DNA of 64,000 nucleotides from JAPOUP01 sp965201085 (GTDB lineage Bacteria > Pseudomonadota > Alphaproteobacteria > Rhodobacterales > Rhodobacteraceae): contig CBDAVS010000010.1 in the NCBI GenBank assembly GCA_965201085.1, positions 310,001 through 374,000 of the forward strand, in the 5' to 3' direction. This document shows positions 1 to 9,130 of this stretch, one piece after another. Every line of letters starts with the position of its first letter. Positions within the stretch are counted from its first letter, which is position 1. Under the pieces are notes generated by a model. The model was not told where the DNA came from. It was given only the letters and a program-made list of their open reading frames with translations, and did not search any database. A program made the position numbers and the translations under genes.

Positions 1-181
1 CGCGACATTTTAGGTCGGTGGTACCCTTCCGGTACGGTTCACCGCCGGTCAGGTGACGCCCGGGTGTGTACGGATCCGAACTGAGCGGTCTGAACGTTCC
101 GTTCAGTGAGCCAAGGTCTCGACTTGCGTGGTGGATAGCGCTATACCGGTAGACACAGGCCTCCATTGGAAAGGAAGGCAT
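1..181. other. Upstream region of the amidotransferase gene
   Basis: No gene or RNA is recognised here. An open frame enters the amidotransferase gene from position 128, but the purine-rich stretch ggaaaggaagg just before 182 fits a ribosome binding site for the later start. The first 60 bases contain GC-rich inverted segments that might be the terminator of a gene lying outside the window. Confidence 0.4.
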
Positions 182-958
182 ATGGTCAGGCCAATTGTCG
201 GTGTCATTGGCAATTGCTACATGATTTCGGATAGATTCCAAGCTCATGCCAGCAGTTTTTTCTCCTCCGAGGCGGTGTCAAGGGTCGCCGACTGCCTGCC
301 TGTCATCGTACCCTGCGATCCCGAACTTGTCGAAATCGAAGAGTTGATGGCCCGGTTCGATGGATTCCTGTTCACTGGCGGACGCACGAATGTGCATTCC
401 GAGGAATATGGTCACGAGCCGACCGAGGCCCACGGCGAATTCGACCGGGCCCGCGACCGGATCACTCTACCACTGATCCGCGCCCTTACGGAGCGCGGCC
501 AGCCATATCTGGGAGTCTGCAGGGGATTTCAGGAGGTGAACGTCGCGTTTGGCGGAACGTTACACCCTGAAATCAGGGACATACCCGGTCGTATGAACCA
601 CCGCATGCCACCCGACGGAAAACTGGAAGAAATCTTCGAGTTGCGCCAGCGTGTGACCTTCACCCTTGGTGGCGTGTTCCATCGCCTGTTCGGCGCCCGA
701 GAGGTTGTGACTAACACGCTGCACGGGCAGGGCATTCTTGATCCCGGCGACAGGATCGTCATCGAAGGGCTGGCGGATGATTCCACACCGGAGGCGCTAT
801 ATGTCAAGGATGCGCCGGGATTTACCCTGTCGGTGCAATGGCATCCCGAATTCAATGCGCATGAAGATCCCGTGTCGGGGAAACTGTTCAACGCGTTCGG
901 TGATGCCGTTCGTCTCTGGGTCAGGCATGGTGCGGCTCCCGTTCTGAAGAGCGCCTGA
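182..958 (+). CDS. Class I glutamine amidotransferase, gamma-glutamyl-GABA hydrolase (PuuD/peptidase C26) family
   Basis: A 258-residue cytoplasmic protein of the family that hydrolyses gamma-glutamyl amides such as gamma-glutamyl-GABA in polyamine breakdown. The nucleophile elbow GVCRGFQ puts Cys at about residue 113. The C-terminal motif QWHPEF supplies His221 and Glu223, so the Cys-His-Glu triad is complete. The motif FTGGRTNVHSEEYG near residue 64 is typical of the C26 group rather than of biosynthetic amidotransferases. I chose the ATG at 182 because a purine-rich ribosome site sits just upstream; the frame is open from 128, but those extra 18 residues are outside the domain. No other polyamine gene lies nearby, so the substrate is inferred from family only. 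Confidence 0.85.
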   Translation: MVRPIVGVIGNCYMISDRFQAHASSFFSSEAVSRVADCLPVIVPCDPELVEIEELMARFDGFLFTGGRTNVHSEEYGHEPTEAHGEFDRARDRITLPLIRALTERGQPYLGVCRGFQEVNVAFGGTLHPEIRDIPGRMNHRMPPDGKLEEIFELRQRVTFTLGGVFHRLFGAREVVTNTLHGQGILDPGDRIVIEGLADDSTPEALYVKDAPGFTLSVQWHPEFNAHEDPVSGKLFNAFGDAVRLWVRHGAAPVLKSA

Positions 959-1342
959 AACCTATTCTTCGCGGGTCAGGGATCTTGCCGCATCCAAACA
1001 TGTGGCTCCGCAATCGGGGTCCCGGTAGCTAACGTTAACTTCCGGGAGGCGGTTGTATGGTTCACCCGCAGCGCTTGACTGGGTACAAAACCGGGCACGG
1101 TGGATTCCGGGGAGGTGGAGGACGACTAACGGGAACGTGTCCCATGCATTTCGCTATCGCTCATCGGTACCGCTGAGCGGAGCCTCACGCTTCCGGTCAG
1201 GACGCCGGGAAACGGAGGCCCGCAACCGGCCCGCACAATTGGCCGCAGCGTTTGATGCTTGAGATAACCTCGTCATCACATTAACGCACGTCTCCATTGC
1301 CGGAGAACGAAGCCGCCAATACCGAAAGGGAGGATGGAGCAG
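959..1342. other. Intergenic region before pntA
   Basis: About 380 bases without a credible gene; short frames on both strands have no recognisable content. The stretch GGGAGG at 1328-1333 is the probable ribosome site for pntA. No clear promoter or terminator was identified. Confidence 0.5.
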
Positions 1343-2917
1343 GTGAAGATCGGAACGCCGAAAGAGATATTCGAAGGCGAAGCGCGGGTGGCTATGACAC
1401 CGGAGAGCGCCCATCATCTCAAAGAGCTTGGTTATGAATGCTTCATCGAGACCGATGCCGGTGTCGCCGCCGGATTTTCCGACGCGGCCTACGGGGCGGT
1501 TGGTGTCAGGATCATCGAAACTGCGGAGGGGCTTTGGGAAGCCTGCGATGTGGTCGCCAAGGTTCGACCACCAACCGAAGGTGAGACCGGGCGGATGGCC
1601 AAGGGCCAGACGCTGGTTTCTTTCATTTACCCGGCCGCGAATGACGCGCTTCTCGATCTCGTGAAAGCTAAGGGCGCCAACGTCATCGCCATGGATATGG
1701 TGCCACGGATTACGCGTGCGCAGAAGATGGATGCCCTGTCGTCAATGGCGAATATCGCCGGATACCGGGCGGTTATCGAAGCCGGGGGCAATTTCGGACG
1801 ATTTTTCACCGGCCAGGTAACCGCCGCCGGAAAGGTGCCGCCCGCAAAGGTTTTGGTCGTCGGTGCGGGTGTTGCCGGTCTTGCCGCCATTGGCACCGCC
1901 ACTTCGCTGGGAGCGATAACCTACGCATTCGATGTCCGACCGGAAGTGGCGGAGCAGATCGAGTCGATGGGTGCTGAATTCGTCTACCTTGAATTCGAGG
2001 AGACCGGGCAGGACAGCGCCGCGACGGGTGGTTACGCCGCGCCGTCAAGTCCCGAATTCCGCGAAAAGCAACTGGAGAAATTCCGGGAACTCGCACCCGA
2101 AATGGACATTGTGATCACAACCGCGTTGATACCGAACCGGGATGCTCCGATCCTCTGGACCCGCGATATGGTCGAGGCGATGAAACCGGGTTCGGTGATT
2201 GTTGATCTCGCGGCGGAACGTGGTGGGAACTGCGAACTGACGGTACCGGACGACAGGATCGTCACCGTCAATGATGTAACCATCATCGGATACACCGATT
2301 TTCCGAGCCGGATGGCCGCGCAGTCATCGTCCCTTTATGCGAGCAACATCCGCCATATGATGACGGACCTGACTCCCGACAAGGACGGGCGGATCAACCA
2401 TGATATGGAGGATGACGTCATCCGGGGCGCCACCGTGGCGTTCGATGGCGCGATAACCTATCCGCCCCCACCTCCGAAGATTCAGGCGATCGCCGCGCAG
2501 CCGGCGAGCGCTGCCCCGCGTGAACTGACTCCCGAGGAACGACGTGAGCGGGAGTTGGTCGAATTTCGCAAGGCGACCCGGAGCCAAGTCGGCATGCTCG
2601 TGGCTGGGGGGCTGCTGATGCTGCTGGTCGGCGCCTATGCGCCAGCCAGTTTCATGCAGCATTTCATAGTATTCGCGTTGGCATGTTTCGTTGGCTTTCA
2701 GGTCATCTGGAACGTCACCCATGCGTTGCATACTCCACTCATGTCGGTTACCAACGCCATTTCCGGGATTATCGTTGTCGGTGCGCTGCTGCAGATCGGA
2801 TCGGTCAGCGCACCGGTCGTGATCCTGAGCTTCATCGGCGTCCTGATCGCCTCAGTGAATATCGTGGGAGGGTTTCTGGTGACGCGCCGGATGCTCGCCA
2901 TGTTCCAGAAATCCTAA
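1343..2917 (+). CDS. pntA: NAD(P) transhydrogenase subunit alpha, fused form
   Basis: This is the NAD(H)-binding subunit of the membrane transhydrogenase, which uses the proton gradient to transfer hydride from NADH to NADP+. The N-terminus has the family sequence KIGTPKEIFEGEARVAMTP. The Rossmann loop GAGVAGLAAIGTA lies near residue 175, a Pro-rich linker (YPPPPPKIQAIAA) follows domain I, and about four hydrophobic segments fill the last 110 residues. I prefer the GTG at 1343 over the ATG at 1334. The strong GGGAGG directly abuts that ATG but lies about nine bases from the GTG, and the GTG start gives MKIGTPKE and 524 residues, the usual length in Rhodobacterales. Many other alphaproteobacteria split this subunit in two; here it is fused. 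It sits 12 bases before pntB in an evident operon. Confidence 0.96.
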   Translation: MKIGTPKEIFEGEARVAMTPESAHHLKELGYECFIETDAGVAAGFSDAAYGAVGVRIIETAEGLWEACDVVAKVRPPTEGETGRMAKGQTLVSFIYPAANDALLDLVKAKGANVIAMDMVPRITRAQKMDALSSMANIAGYRAVIEAGGNFGRFFTGQVTAAGKVPPAKVLVVGAGVAGLAAIGTATSLGAITYAFDVRPEVAEQIESMGAEFVYLEFEETGQDSAATGGYAAPSSPEFREKQLEKFRELAPEMDIVITTALIPNRDAPILWTRDMVEAMKPGSVIVDLAAERGGNCELTVPDDRIVTVNDVTIIGYTDFPSRMAAQSSSLYASNIRHMMTDLTPDKDGRINHDMEDDVIRGATVAFDGAITYPPPPPKIQAIAAQPASAAPRELTPEERRERELVEFRKATRSQVGMLVAGGLLMLLVGAYAPASFMQHFIVFALACFVGFQVIWNVTHALHTPLMSVTNAISGIIVVGALLQIGSVSAPVVILSFIGVLIASVNIVGGFLVTRRMLAMFQKS

Positions 2918-2929
2918 AGGAACGCCGCC

Positions 2930-4378
2930 ATGATCAGCTCCGGCCTAACGTCCGCCGCCTATATCGCGGCTTCGGTTCTGTTCATTCTTGCCCTTGGTGG
3001 CCTGTCAAATCAGGAAAGCGCCAAGCGCGCCGTCTGGTACGGCATAGCGGGTATATTCATCGCCATGGTCGCCACGGTCTTCGGGCCGGGCGTCGGCAAC
3101 CTGGTCCTGATTGCCATCGCGATCGTGGTTGGCGCGTTCATCGGGGTCTATGTGGCCCAGCGTGTCCAGATGACCGAGATGCCCCAACTGGTGGCCGCAC
3201 TGCATTCATTCGTCGGTCTTGCGGCAGTGTTCATCGGTCTTAACGCCGATGTGATGCTGACCGCCGTCAATGATCTGAAGAGCGCGGGAAATGCGTTGGG
3301 TGACGTCGATCTGACCGGTTTCGGCACGGAGCTCTGGAAGAAGGCTCCGGTTGAGATCGCCATACTCAAGGTTGAGGTCTTTCTCGGAATATTCATCGGC
3401 GCGATCACGTTCACCGGCTCTGTCGTCGCTTTCGGCAAACTTGCGGGCCGGATTGACGGAAAGCCAAGCAAGCTACCCGGTGGCCATGCGCTGAATGCGG
3501 TTTCGCTCGCGATCTGTATTCTGCTTGGTGCGATGTATTTCAACGGTGCGGGCGTCTGGACGATGGTTCTGATGTCCGTCATCGCGGGATTCATCGGTTG
3601 GCATCTGATCATGGGTATCGGCGGGGCCGATATGCCGGTCGTCGTTTCGATGCTGAACAGTTATTCGGGATGGGCCGCCGCGGCGATCGGATTCACCCTT
3701 GGCAATGACCTGCTGATCGTTACCGGAGCGCTTGTCGGCTCTTCGGGAGCGATCCTGTCCTACATTATGTGCCGAGCGATGAACCGTAAATTCGTCAGCG
3801 TCATTCTTGGTGGATTTGGTGGAACGACGGGCCCTTTGCCGGGCATCGAGGGAGAGATGATCGCCATCGAAGTCGAAGGTGCGGTCGCGGCGCTGAACGA
3901 CGCTGACAGCGTCATCATCGTGCCCGGCTACGGTATGGCGGTAGCCCAGGCGCAGCAGTCTGTGAGCGAGCTCGTGCGAAAGCTGCGTGCCGCGGGCAAG
4001 ACCGTACGTTTTGGCATCCATCCGGTCGCCGGCCGGCTACCCGGCCATATGAACGTTCTGCTGGCAGAGGCCAAGGTGCCGTACGATATCGTTCTGGAGA
4101 TGGACGAGATAAACGACGATTTTCCGGAAACGGATGTGGCGATCGTCATCGGTTCCAATGACATCGTCAATCCGGCGGCGCAGGATGATCCGGACTCGCC
4201 GATCGCGGGCATGCCGGTTCTGGAGGTCTGGAAAGCCAAACAGGTCATTGTATCGAAACGGGGTCAGGGCACCGGTTATTCCGGGATCGAGAATCCGCTG
4301 TTTTTCAAGGAGAATACGCGGATGTTCTACGGAGATGCGAAACAGTCTCTCGACAAGTTGCTGCCTATGATCGAGTGA
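2930..4378 (+). CDS. pntB: NAD(P) transhydrogenase subunit beta
   Basis: This 482-residue inner-membrane subunit contributes most of the transmembrane proton channel (domain II) and the NADP(H)-binding domain III. Hydrophobic helices fill roughly residues 5-260. The C-terminal 180 residues are soluble and contain the NADP-site sequence GYGMAVAQAQ and the later VIVSKRGQGTGYSG. The length matches the family. An AAGGA ribosome site precedes the ATG at 2930, only 12 bases after pntA. With PntA it would supply NADPH for biosynthesis. No truncation or frameshift is seen. Confidence 0.97.
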   Translation: MISSGLTSAAYIAASVLFILALGGLSNQESAKRAVWYGIAGIFIAMVATVFGPGVGNLVLIAIAIVVGAFIGVYVAQRVQMTEMPQLVAALHSFVGLAAVFIGLNADVMLTAVNDLKSAGNALGDVDLTGFGTELWKKAPVEIAILKVEVFLGIFIGAITFTGSVVAFGKLAGRIDGKPSKLPGGHALNAVSLAICILLGAMYFNGAGVWTMVLMSVIAGFIGWHLIMGIGGADMPVVVSMLNSYSGWAAAAIGFTLGNDLLIVTGALVGSSGAILSYIMCRAMNRKFVSVILGGFGGTTGPLPGIEGEMIAIEVEGAVAALNDADSVIIVPGYGMAVAQAQQSVSELVRKLRAAGKTVRFGIHPVAGRLPGHMNVLLAEAKVPYDIVLEMDEINDDFPETDVAIVIGSNDIVNPAAQDDPDSPIAGMPVLEVWKAKQVIVSKRGQGTGYSGIENPLFFKENTRMFYGDAKQSLDKLLPMIE

Positions 4379-4499
4379 ACCCTCGTCTGGCGTTGGTACC
4401 GGTGGATCATAGTCCTTAGCAGGGAAGAAACCCATCCACGTCGTATGTTCGGCTCCGATTCAAAAGCCGGCTGCGACCCAGAGACCGACGATGGCGCAA

Positions 4500-4790
4500 G
4501 GCCAAGCGAACCACACGGAAGAATTCACCCCGACCGCCGCCGTGCCGGGCCCGTCATCCCCGCCGTGCGGGACACGACGACGGTCGACCACAGCCATCTC
4601 TAGGCCACGGAGGGCCTCCGGAGACCGGCGACGGGGGGATCATCGGGAAGCGTCGGCGACCCCGCCCCCGCCGGGCTGGCGGTGACGCCGGAGGGCCGTC
4701 CGCCCGGCCCGTTCGCGGTGGACGCGGACTACGGGGAGGGCCCGGAGGACGGCAGCCACCGCTGGATCGACGGCCTGCGCCGGCCGCGCG
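4500..4790 (+). pseudogene. IS4-family (Tn5-like) transposase relic
   Basis: From about 4560 one frame reads VRDTTTVDHSHL, a stop, then ATEGLRRP, and later GLAVTPEGRPPGPFAVDAD and HRWIDGLRR. DTTxxDxSHL followed by LAVTPEG is the core around the first catalytic aspartate of IS4-family (Tn5-type) transposases. An in-frame TAG and the loss of everything beyond about 4785, where ISNCY sequence begins, make it a fragment. The stretch 4379-4500 before it contains nothing I recognise. Confidence 0.6.
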
Positions 4791-5071
4791 GTCCAGGCCC
4801 GCCGCAGGCCCGCGACACGTCGCGGACCATGCGCCGCGCCGCGTCCATCGGCGGGTTCCCGTCCGTAGGATTATGCGCGTCGGTCCCGGCCAAGAAGGAA
4901 TGACGGCGTCCGCGCGACGCGGCGCCGGGCTTTTTCCGGCCACCCTGTGGCCCCTCTCCACGACCATCCTTCCGACCTCCGCCGGAAGCTCCGGCGAGGG
5001 GAGCGACACGCCGTCCACCAGCCGCCGGTAACCGTACCCGTATCCGTGCCATGATCCGTGACCCGGCCTCA

Positions 5072-6068
5072 GAGTTTGTTCCATAAGTTGAGTGGTCCCG
5101 CAGGATGTGGCATTCCGGTTGGTGAACGCAACCAAATACGGAGAGAGCCATGCCCTGGAACAGGACCACCCAACAGATCCATAAGCGCCCGGACGACCAC
5201 AGTCAAAACGATCTGACCGACGCCGAATGGACCATCATCGAGCCGATGCTGCCGAAGCAGGGAAGGATGGGACGGCCGCGCGGGGTCGACCTTCGGTCGG
5301 TGTTCGACGCGGGCCGGTATATCCTGTCCACGGGATGCCAGTGGCGCGCGTTACCCTCTGGATATCCACCGTTTTCCACCGACCGGAACCATTTTCACGC
5401 ATGGCGGCGGAGCGGGCTCCTGGCGCGTACCGCGCATCGTCTCCGGGACCCCGCGCGGCGGTGCTCGGGGCGCTCCGCGGAGCCGGCCGCCGCCCCGGTC
5501 GACAGCCAGTCGGTGAGGACCACGGAGAGCGGCGGCCCCCGCGGCCACCACGCCGGGAAGAGGGTGAAGGGGAGGAAAAGGCACCTGATCGTGGACGCCG
5601 ACGGCACGCCGATCGTCATGACGGTTCACACCGCCGACATCCAGGACCGGGACGGCGCGCCGGACCTGATCGCGAAGCTGCTGGAGACGGCCCCGACGGT
5701 GTGTAGGCTGTTCGCCGACGGTGGCCACGCGGGTCCGAAGCTGCGGGAGCGGCCTGGGGGGATGGGGTTGTCGAACGTGATCAGGATCGTCGGAAAACCG
5801 AAGGATGTCAAAGGGTTCACTGTTCTCTGCCGCCGGTGGGTGGTGGAGCGGACCTTCGCCTGGATGGGCCGGTGCCGCCGCCTGTCGAAGGACTATGAGC
5901 GCCTCTGCGAGAACTCGCTGGCATCCGGGGTGAGGCATCACGCGCCACCGGTCCGAGCGTGATGCCGAACGCTGGCCGCCTGCCGGTTCCTGCTCAGGCG
6001 GGTGGCGAGGGCGTCAACTCCATGAAAAACAATAGCTTAATCATATCAGTGACTTATGATTCAAACTC
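5072..6068 (+). mobile_element. IS5-family insertion sequence, copy 1 (intact ORF)
   Basis: A 997-base element whose ends are imperfect inverted repeats: GAGTTTGTTCCATAAGT on the left and, reverse-complemented, GAGTTTGAATCATAAGT on the right. It is flanked by TCA and TTA, which fits the TNA target remembered for the IS1031 subgroup of IS5. It lies inside ISNCY copy 1. Related copies are at 35913, 46713 and 59710, with a diverged group at 60719, 35191 and 11604. Confidence 0.88.
5150..5962 (+). CDS. IS5-family DDE transposase
   Basis: A 270-residue transposase in one uninterrupted frame. The N-terminal part (LTDAEWTIIEPMLPKQGRMG, then TGCQWRALPSGYPP) is the IS5-type helical region. The DDE core is visible as VDSQSVRTTE (first Asp), LFADGGHAGPKL (second Asp) and RRWVVERTFAWMGRCRRLSK (Glu with the YREK-like helix). 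The conserved HTADIQDRDGAPDL segment is also present. With recognisable ends on both sides it could be active. The closely similar copy at 59825-60637 is also open, whereas those at 35991 and 46791 are frameshifted. Confidence 0.93.
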   Translation: MPWNRTTQQIHKRPDDHSQNDLTDAEWTIIEPMLPKQGRMGRPRGVDLRSVFDAGRYILSTGCQWRALPSGYPPFSTDRNHFHAWRRSGLLARTAHRLRDPARRCSGRSAEPAAAPVDSQSVRTTESGGPRGHHAGKRVKGRKRHLIVDADGTPIVMTVHTADIQDRDGAPDLIAKLLETAPTVCRLFADGGHAGPKLRERPGGMGLSNVIRIVGKPKDVKGFTVLCRRWVVERTFAWMGRCRRLSKDYERLCENSLASGVRHHAPPVRA

Positions 6069-6071
6069 TTA

Positions 6072-6385
6072 GGCCTCCGCCGGACCGGGGTGCGCCGGTC
6101 CGCCGGTTCCCGAAGCCGGCCGAAACCGCACCCGGGACCCTGTTTCACGACCCCCAGCACCTGGATGGTCAACGGCTCCATCCCCGGCCCGCCGACCCGG
6201 CGGCCCTTTCCGGGAAGCGCCATCCTGTCCGTAAGCCCGGACAGCCGCTTTCGGGTCCCTTCGTCGCTGTAGAGGTCCTGAAGGCCGATCGGGATCGCCG
6301 GTATGTCGTCCCGCGACCTCACGTCCAGCCTGATCTTCGTGATGTCGGCGCCGGGCCTCCGCTGGGTGTCGTGGACCCTGCGCAT
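6072..6385 (-). pseudogene. ISNCY-family transposase, N-terminal fragment (copy 1)
   Basis: On the minus strand from 6385 the protein begins MRRVHDTQRRPGADITKIRL and continues SRDDIPAIPIGLQDLYSDEG and GRPGMEPLTIQVLGVV-like sequence. This matches my memory of ISNCY transposases of the ISDol1 type (MRRVHDTQ..., SRDDIP..L.GLQ, GRPGMDLW). A Shine-Dalgarno-like CAGGAGG precedes the start in every copy. The reading is cut by IS5 at 6068, and its continuation beyond the IS at 5071-4795 carries further stops and frameshifts. It is a dead gene. Confidence 0.7.
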
Positions 6386-6535
6386 CGGGGCCTCCTGAAG
6401 GGGAGGATTGCCGGATTCCGCGGTATATTGTGGTGAAATCGCCCCCAGACTGCCATATCCGGTGATTCCTCGCAAGGCAAATTCCGTCATTTACCGCGAA
6501 AAAACCGTGACTTGGGGGTTTTCTGGCGGACACTA

Positions 6536-6961
6536 CGTAGGAAGTATTCGCCCGCCTTCTTCCACCCCGTTCCATGTTTGAATTTCGTGTTTCGCATCTT
6601 TTTTGCGCCATCTGAAAACTGCATATATCGATTCATTCAACAACGTAGGTATACATTTGGCGGATGCCTGAACACTTCATGCCAGCTGCGTCTCAAACTC
6701 GCTGTCTCTCTCCGAGACTTGCGATGGGTATTGTCATCGGATATCGGGCAGGGATGTGGTGGTGGCCGGGCTGTTGTGGGTAGCGCCGGGATGCGCCGAA
6801 CGGGCCTTGTAAGCGGTTCGCAATTCCAGACACCGGGGACATGATGGGTAAACTCTTCATCTTAAGTGAGCGCGCGGAGGACTTTTTCGAAATCCGTCTA
6901 CCGGGTATCCTAGACGAATTCCCGGTGCATTTGGCTCCTTGATCGATCCGAGGGCGTTCAG
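6536..6961. other. Intergenic region before the GST gene
   Basis: About 425 bases follow the ISNCY end. Short frames exist on both strands, but none has a recognisable motif or a convincing ribosome site. Composition is nearer to the host than to the GC-rich IS copies. Nothing assignable is seen. Confidence 0.5.
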
Positions 6962-7579
6962 ATGACGCCACGGCTTTGGGGGCGCGCGAGTTCGCTTAAT
7001 GTCCAGAAAGTGATGTGGGCGCTGGCCGAACAAGGGGTGGCCTACGAGCGCATCGATGCGGGCTGGACATACGGGTGGACAGATACCGACGAATTCGCCG
7101 CGATGAACCCGAACCGAAAGATTCCGGTCTGGCAGGAGGACGGGCTGACGCTATGGGAAAGTCATGCCATCGTCAGACATCTTTTGTCTCGCCATTCGAG
7201 TGCCGTCGCGGTTGGGCCGGTCGCCGACCAGTGGATGGAATTCACGACGTCGACCCTCCAGCCTGCGCTTGTCGGCGTCTTCTGGCAATGTGTGCGAATT
7301 CCGGAGGGAAAGCGCTCGGCGGAATCGCTCGCGCGTCATGCCGATTCACTGAATGCCGCGCTTCGGATATTGGATGATCGGCTTTCAGAGACGGATTGGC
7401 TCGACGGAAACGCATTCAGCGGAGCTGAAATAGCGGCCGGCTCACTCATGTACCGCGTTTTCGACGTGGGCTGGCCCGGGGCTGTCTTCCCTGCGGTTGA
7501 GCGGTGGTACGGAATCCTCTCCAATCGTCCAGCGTATCGGGAAACGGTGATGACAAGCTACGAGGAACTGCGCGCCTGA
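6962..7579 (+). CDS. Glutathione S-transferase family protein
   Basis: A 205-residue soluble protein with the two-domain GST layout. The thioredoxin-like N-terminal domain (residues 1-75) has the short start RLWGRASSLNVQKVMWALAE, the cis-proline strand RKIPVWQEDG and the glutathione-binding turn TLWESHAIVRHL. An all-helical C-terminal domain follows, with EWLDG-like sequence (TDWLDGNAFSGAEIAAGSLM) near residue 150. Such proteins conjugate glutathione or reduce mixed disulphides; the substrate cannot be inferred. It stands alone between IS debris and a decayed ATPase gene. The length is normal and no damage is seen. Confidence 0.85.
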   Translation: MTPRLWGRASSLNVQKVMWALAEQGVAYERIDAGWTYGWTDTDEFAAMNPNRKIPVWQEDGLTLWESHAIVRHLLSRHSSAVAVGPVADQWMEFTTSTLQPALVGVFWQCVRIPEGKRSAESLARHADSLNAALRILDDRLSETDWLDGNAFSGAEIAAGSLMYRVFDVGWPGAVFPAVERWYGILSNRPAYRETVMTSYEELRA

Positions 7580-7896
7580 GTCTCGGGCGGATCAAGACGG
7601 TTCCATGGATTGCGGACGGGATGCCAGAGCGCGGAGAGAGACGAGTCGATCCGCCTGAATAGCTGGTTCATTCTGGATTCAGGTTATTATGACGGCGGTT
7701 TTGGTAGTTCCGGAATGGGGTGGAGCCTATGGTTTGGAACAGGCTTTTCGGAAATAGGGAACGGATATCGTTCCGGCGAGGCCACGTCAGGATCCGTATA
7801 TCGAAGGACTGCGGAAATTCCGGAAAAAGACAGACCGCTCCCCCTTTTCTCTTTGTGGGGCGGGAGGAACAGCCTTCGGCGATCGAGGAAGGCTGC
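7580..7896. other. Region between GST and ATPase relic
   Basis: About 320 bases in which I find no gene, repeat or clear regulatory site. Frames here lack recognisable motifs. Confidence 0.4.
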
Positions 7897-9070
7897 ATGA
7901 TCCGAATGGATTCCGATGATTGGGAATAGGAAAGGATCTACGGTCAGACTTACATCATCCAGGGTGCCTCTGGTGCGGGCAAGACATCGATTCTCGAAGA
8001 TCTCAAGCGAAGGTGGACACGACGCTAAGCCAATGGGGAGACCGATGTTCCCATATCCCTGAAAATCAAAAGGAAATGGCTTGCCGATGAGGCCATCATC
8101 GCCTGAAAGGTATCGGAAGCGCTGGTCAGGGGATCATCCGTGGCAGGGCGGACATCGAGAACGGAATCGGGAAACGCCCATGTGAGCCTAGGTGGATTGG
8201 GTCAGGCGGGAGTTGGGGCGGTGATACGGTGATGCCGGAGACGTCGTCCCTTGACGCTCTTAAGCAGATGTTTCCTCCTGGACATGGATCCGCCCCGTCA
8301 GACTTCCGGTGGACGAAATCCAGGGTGTGGGTGAGGATGCCAGGGAAGTGATGGCGGATCTCCATCTCGGAACGGATGGTCTTCCGATTGTTCCCGTCTA
8401 CGCCGGAACGGGGGATTTCCGTCAGAGGGTACAGGATCTCGTCTTCAGGTTGGATACCCGTCTCGTCCATTCGATCGGAACGCTTTCGGAGAACGACATC
8501 AGGCGGTCGGTCGGACTGTGTTTCGAACGTTACCGCATCGACGCCGATGTTCTTGTTATCGGGAAATGGAAGGACTGGGCCGTCGGGAACTGCGATCTCT
8601 GGCCCCGGCATTACCACAACGCCATGCGGTCGCTCGCCGGAGTGCCTGTTGAAGCCGATGGAAGGCTCGGGGATGTCGATATGGACGGAGTGAGCCGGAT
8701 GCAGACGGAATACCGGGACTAGGCCTATGACGACCGGTGTTCGGATGTCATCAGGCATTCCCGCTACCTTGTCGGGGGACTTATGGCGTCGAGTCCTGAG
8801 CGGGGGATGGCGCGGTCGGCCATCATCGGATACGTCGAACGGAATGCCGGAGCGGACGCGGAAGGCTACAGTCTTCGGGAAGGCAACACGCCGATGGCGT
8901 TCACCGATCACATGGTCCTCTGCGGACTTCTCCAGTCCCATCCCGGAAAGAATCCCGACGATCTTCACTCTGTCCGACTTCGTCCCTTCGGTCCTACATC
9001 ATGGAACGGTGGCCGGTACCGGACCCCGAACCGAAGACGCTGCCCGAACCCAAAGACGAAAGACCTGTAG
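7897..9070 (+). pseudogene. P-loop (AAA-type) ATPase gene, decayed
   Basis: Three stretches on the plus strand fit one broken gene. From about 7942 the frame reads YIIQGASGAGKTSILEDLKR, a Walker A loop, and stops after about 28 codons. At 8309-8722 a frame of 137 codons begins MDEIQGVG (Walker B-like) and continues GLPIVPVYAGTGDF, resembling a sensor 1 strand, then SIGTLSENDIRRSVGLCF. At 8783-9070 the frame gives AEGYSLREGNTPMAFTDHMV. Stops and frame changes separate the pieces, so the protein cannot be made whole. I do not recognise the specific family; it resembles stand-alone AAA ATPases of unknown role. IS30 copy 1 begins 60 bases beyond its end. Confidence 0.55.
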
Positions 9071-9130
9071 GCATCCTTGATGGAAACCGCGAACGAACGT
9101 TCCCGTCAGGATAACAGAAGAAAATCAAAC

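Larger units (their letters stand above)
4795..6535 (-). mobile_element. ISNCY-family element, copy 1, split by IS5
   Basis: The outer parts 4795-5071 and 6069-6535 belong to one element that reappears at 10.4-11.6, 35.6-38.4 and 41.7-44.4 kb. The end near 6516-6535 (ggttttctggcggacacta) resembles the terminal repeat of the other copies (tagtgtctgccagaaaacc). The distal part of the transposase gene is lost where the IS4 relic begins, so the left end is missing. The IS5 element at 5072-6068 interrupts the transposase reading, and the uninterrupted copy at 10.8 kb shows the empty site. The ISNCY assignment rests on the N-terminal protein motif described in the transposase entries. Confidence 0.7.

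Noticed and set aside
1..181. Riboswitch in the GC-rich leader at the window start
   Set aside because: Inverted segments are present but none matches a riboswitch core I know. The sequence may belong to the 3' end of a gene outside the window.
1334..1342. ATG at 1334 as the pntA start
   Set aside because: The only ribosome site (GGGAGG) touches this ATG. The GTG at 1343 has proper spacing and gives the usual MKIGTPKE start and family length.
2324..2731. Minus-strand frames inside pntA and pntB
   Set aside because: They are shadows of genes with strong family identity on the plus strand.
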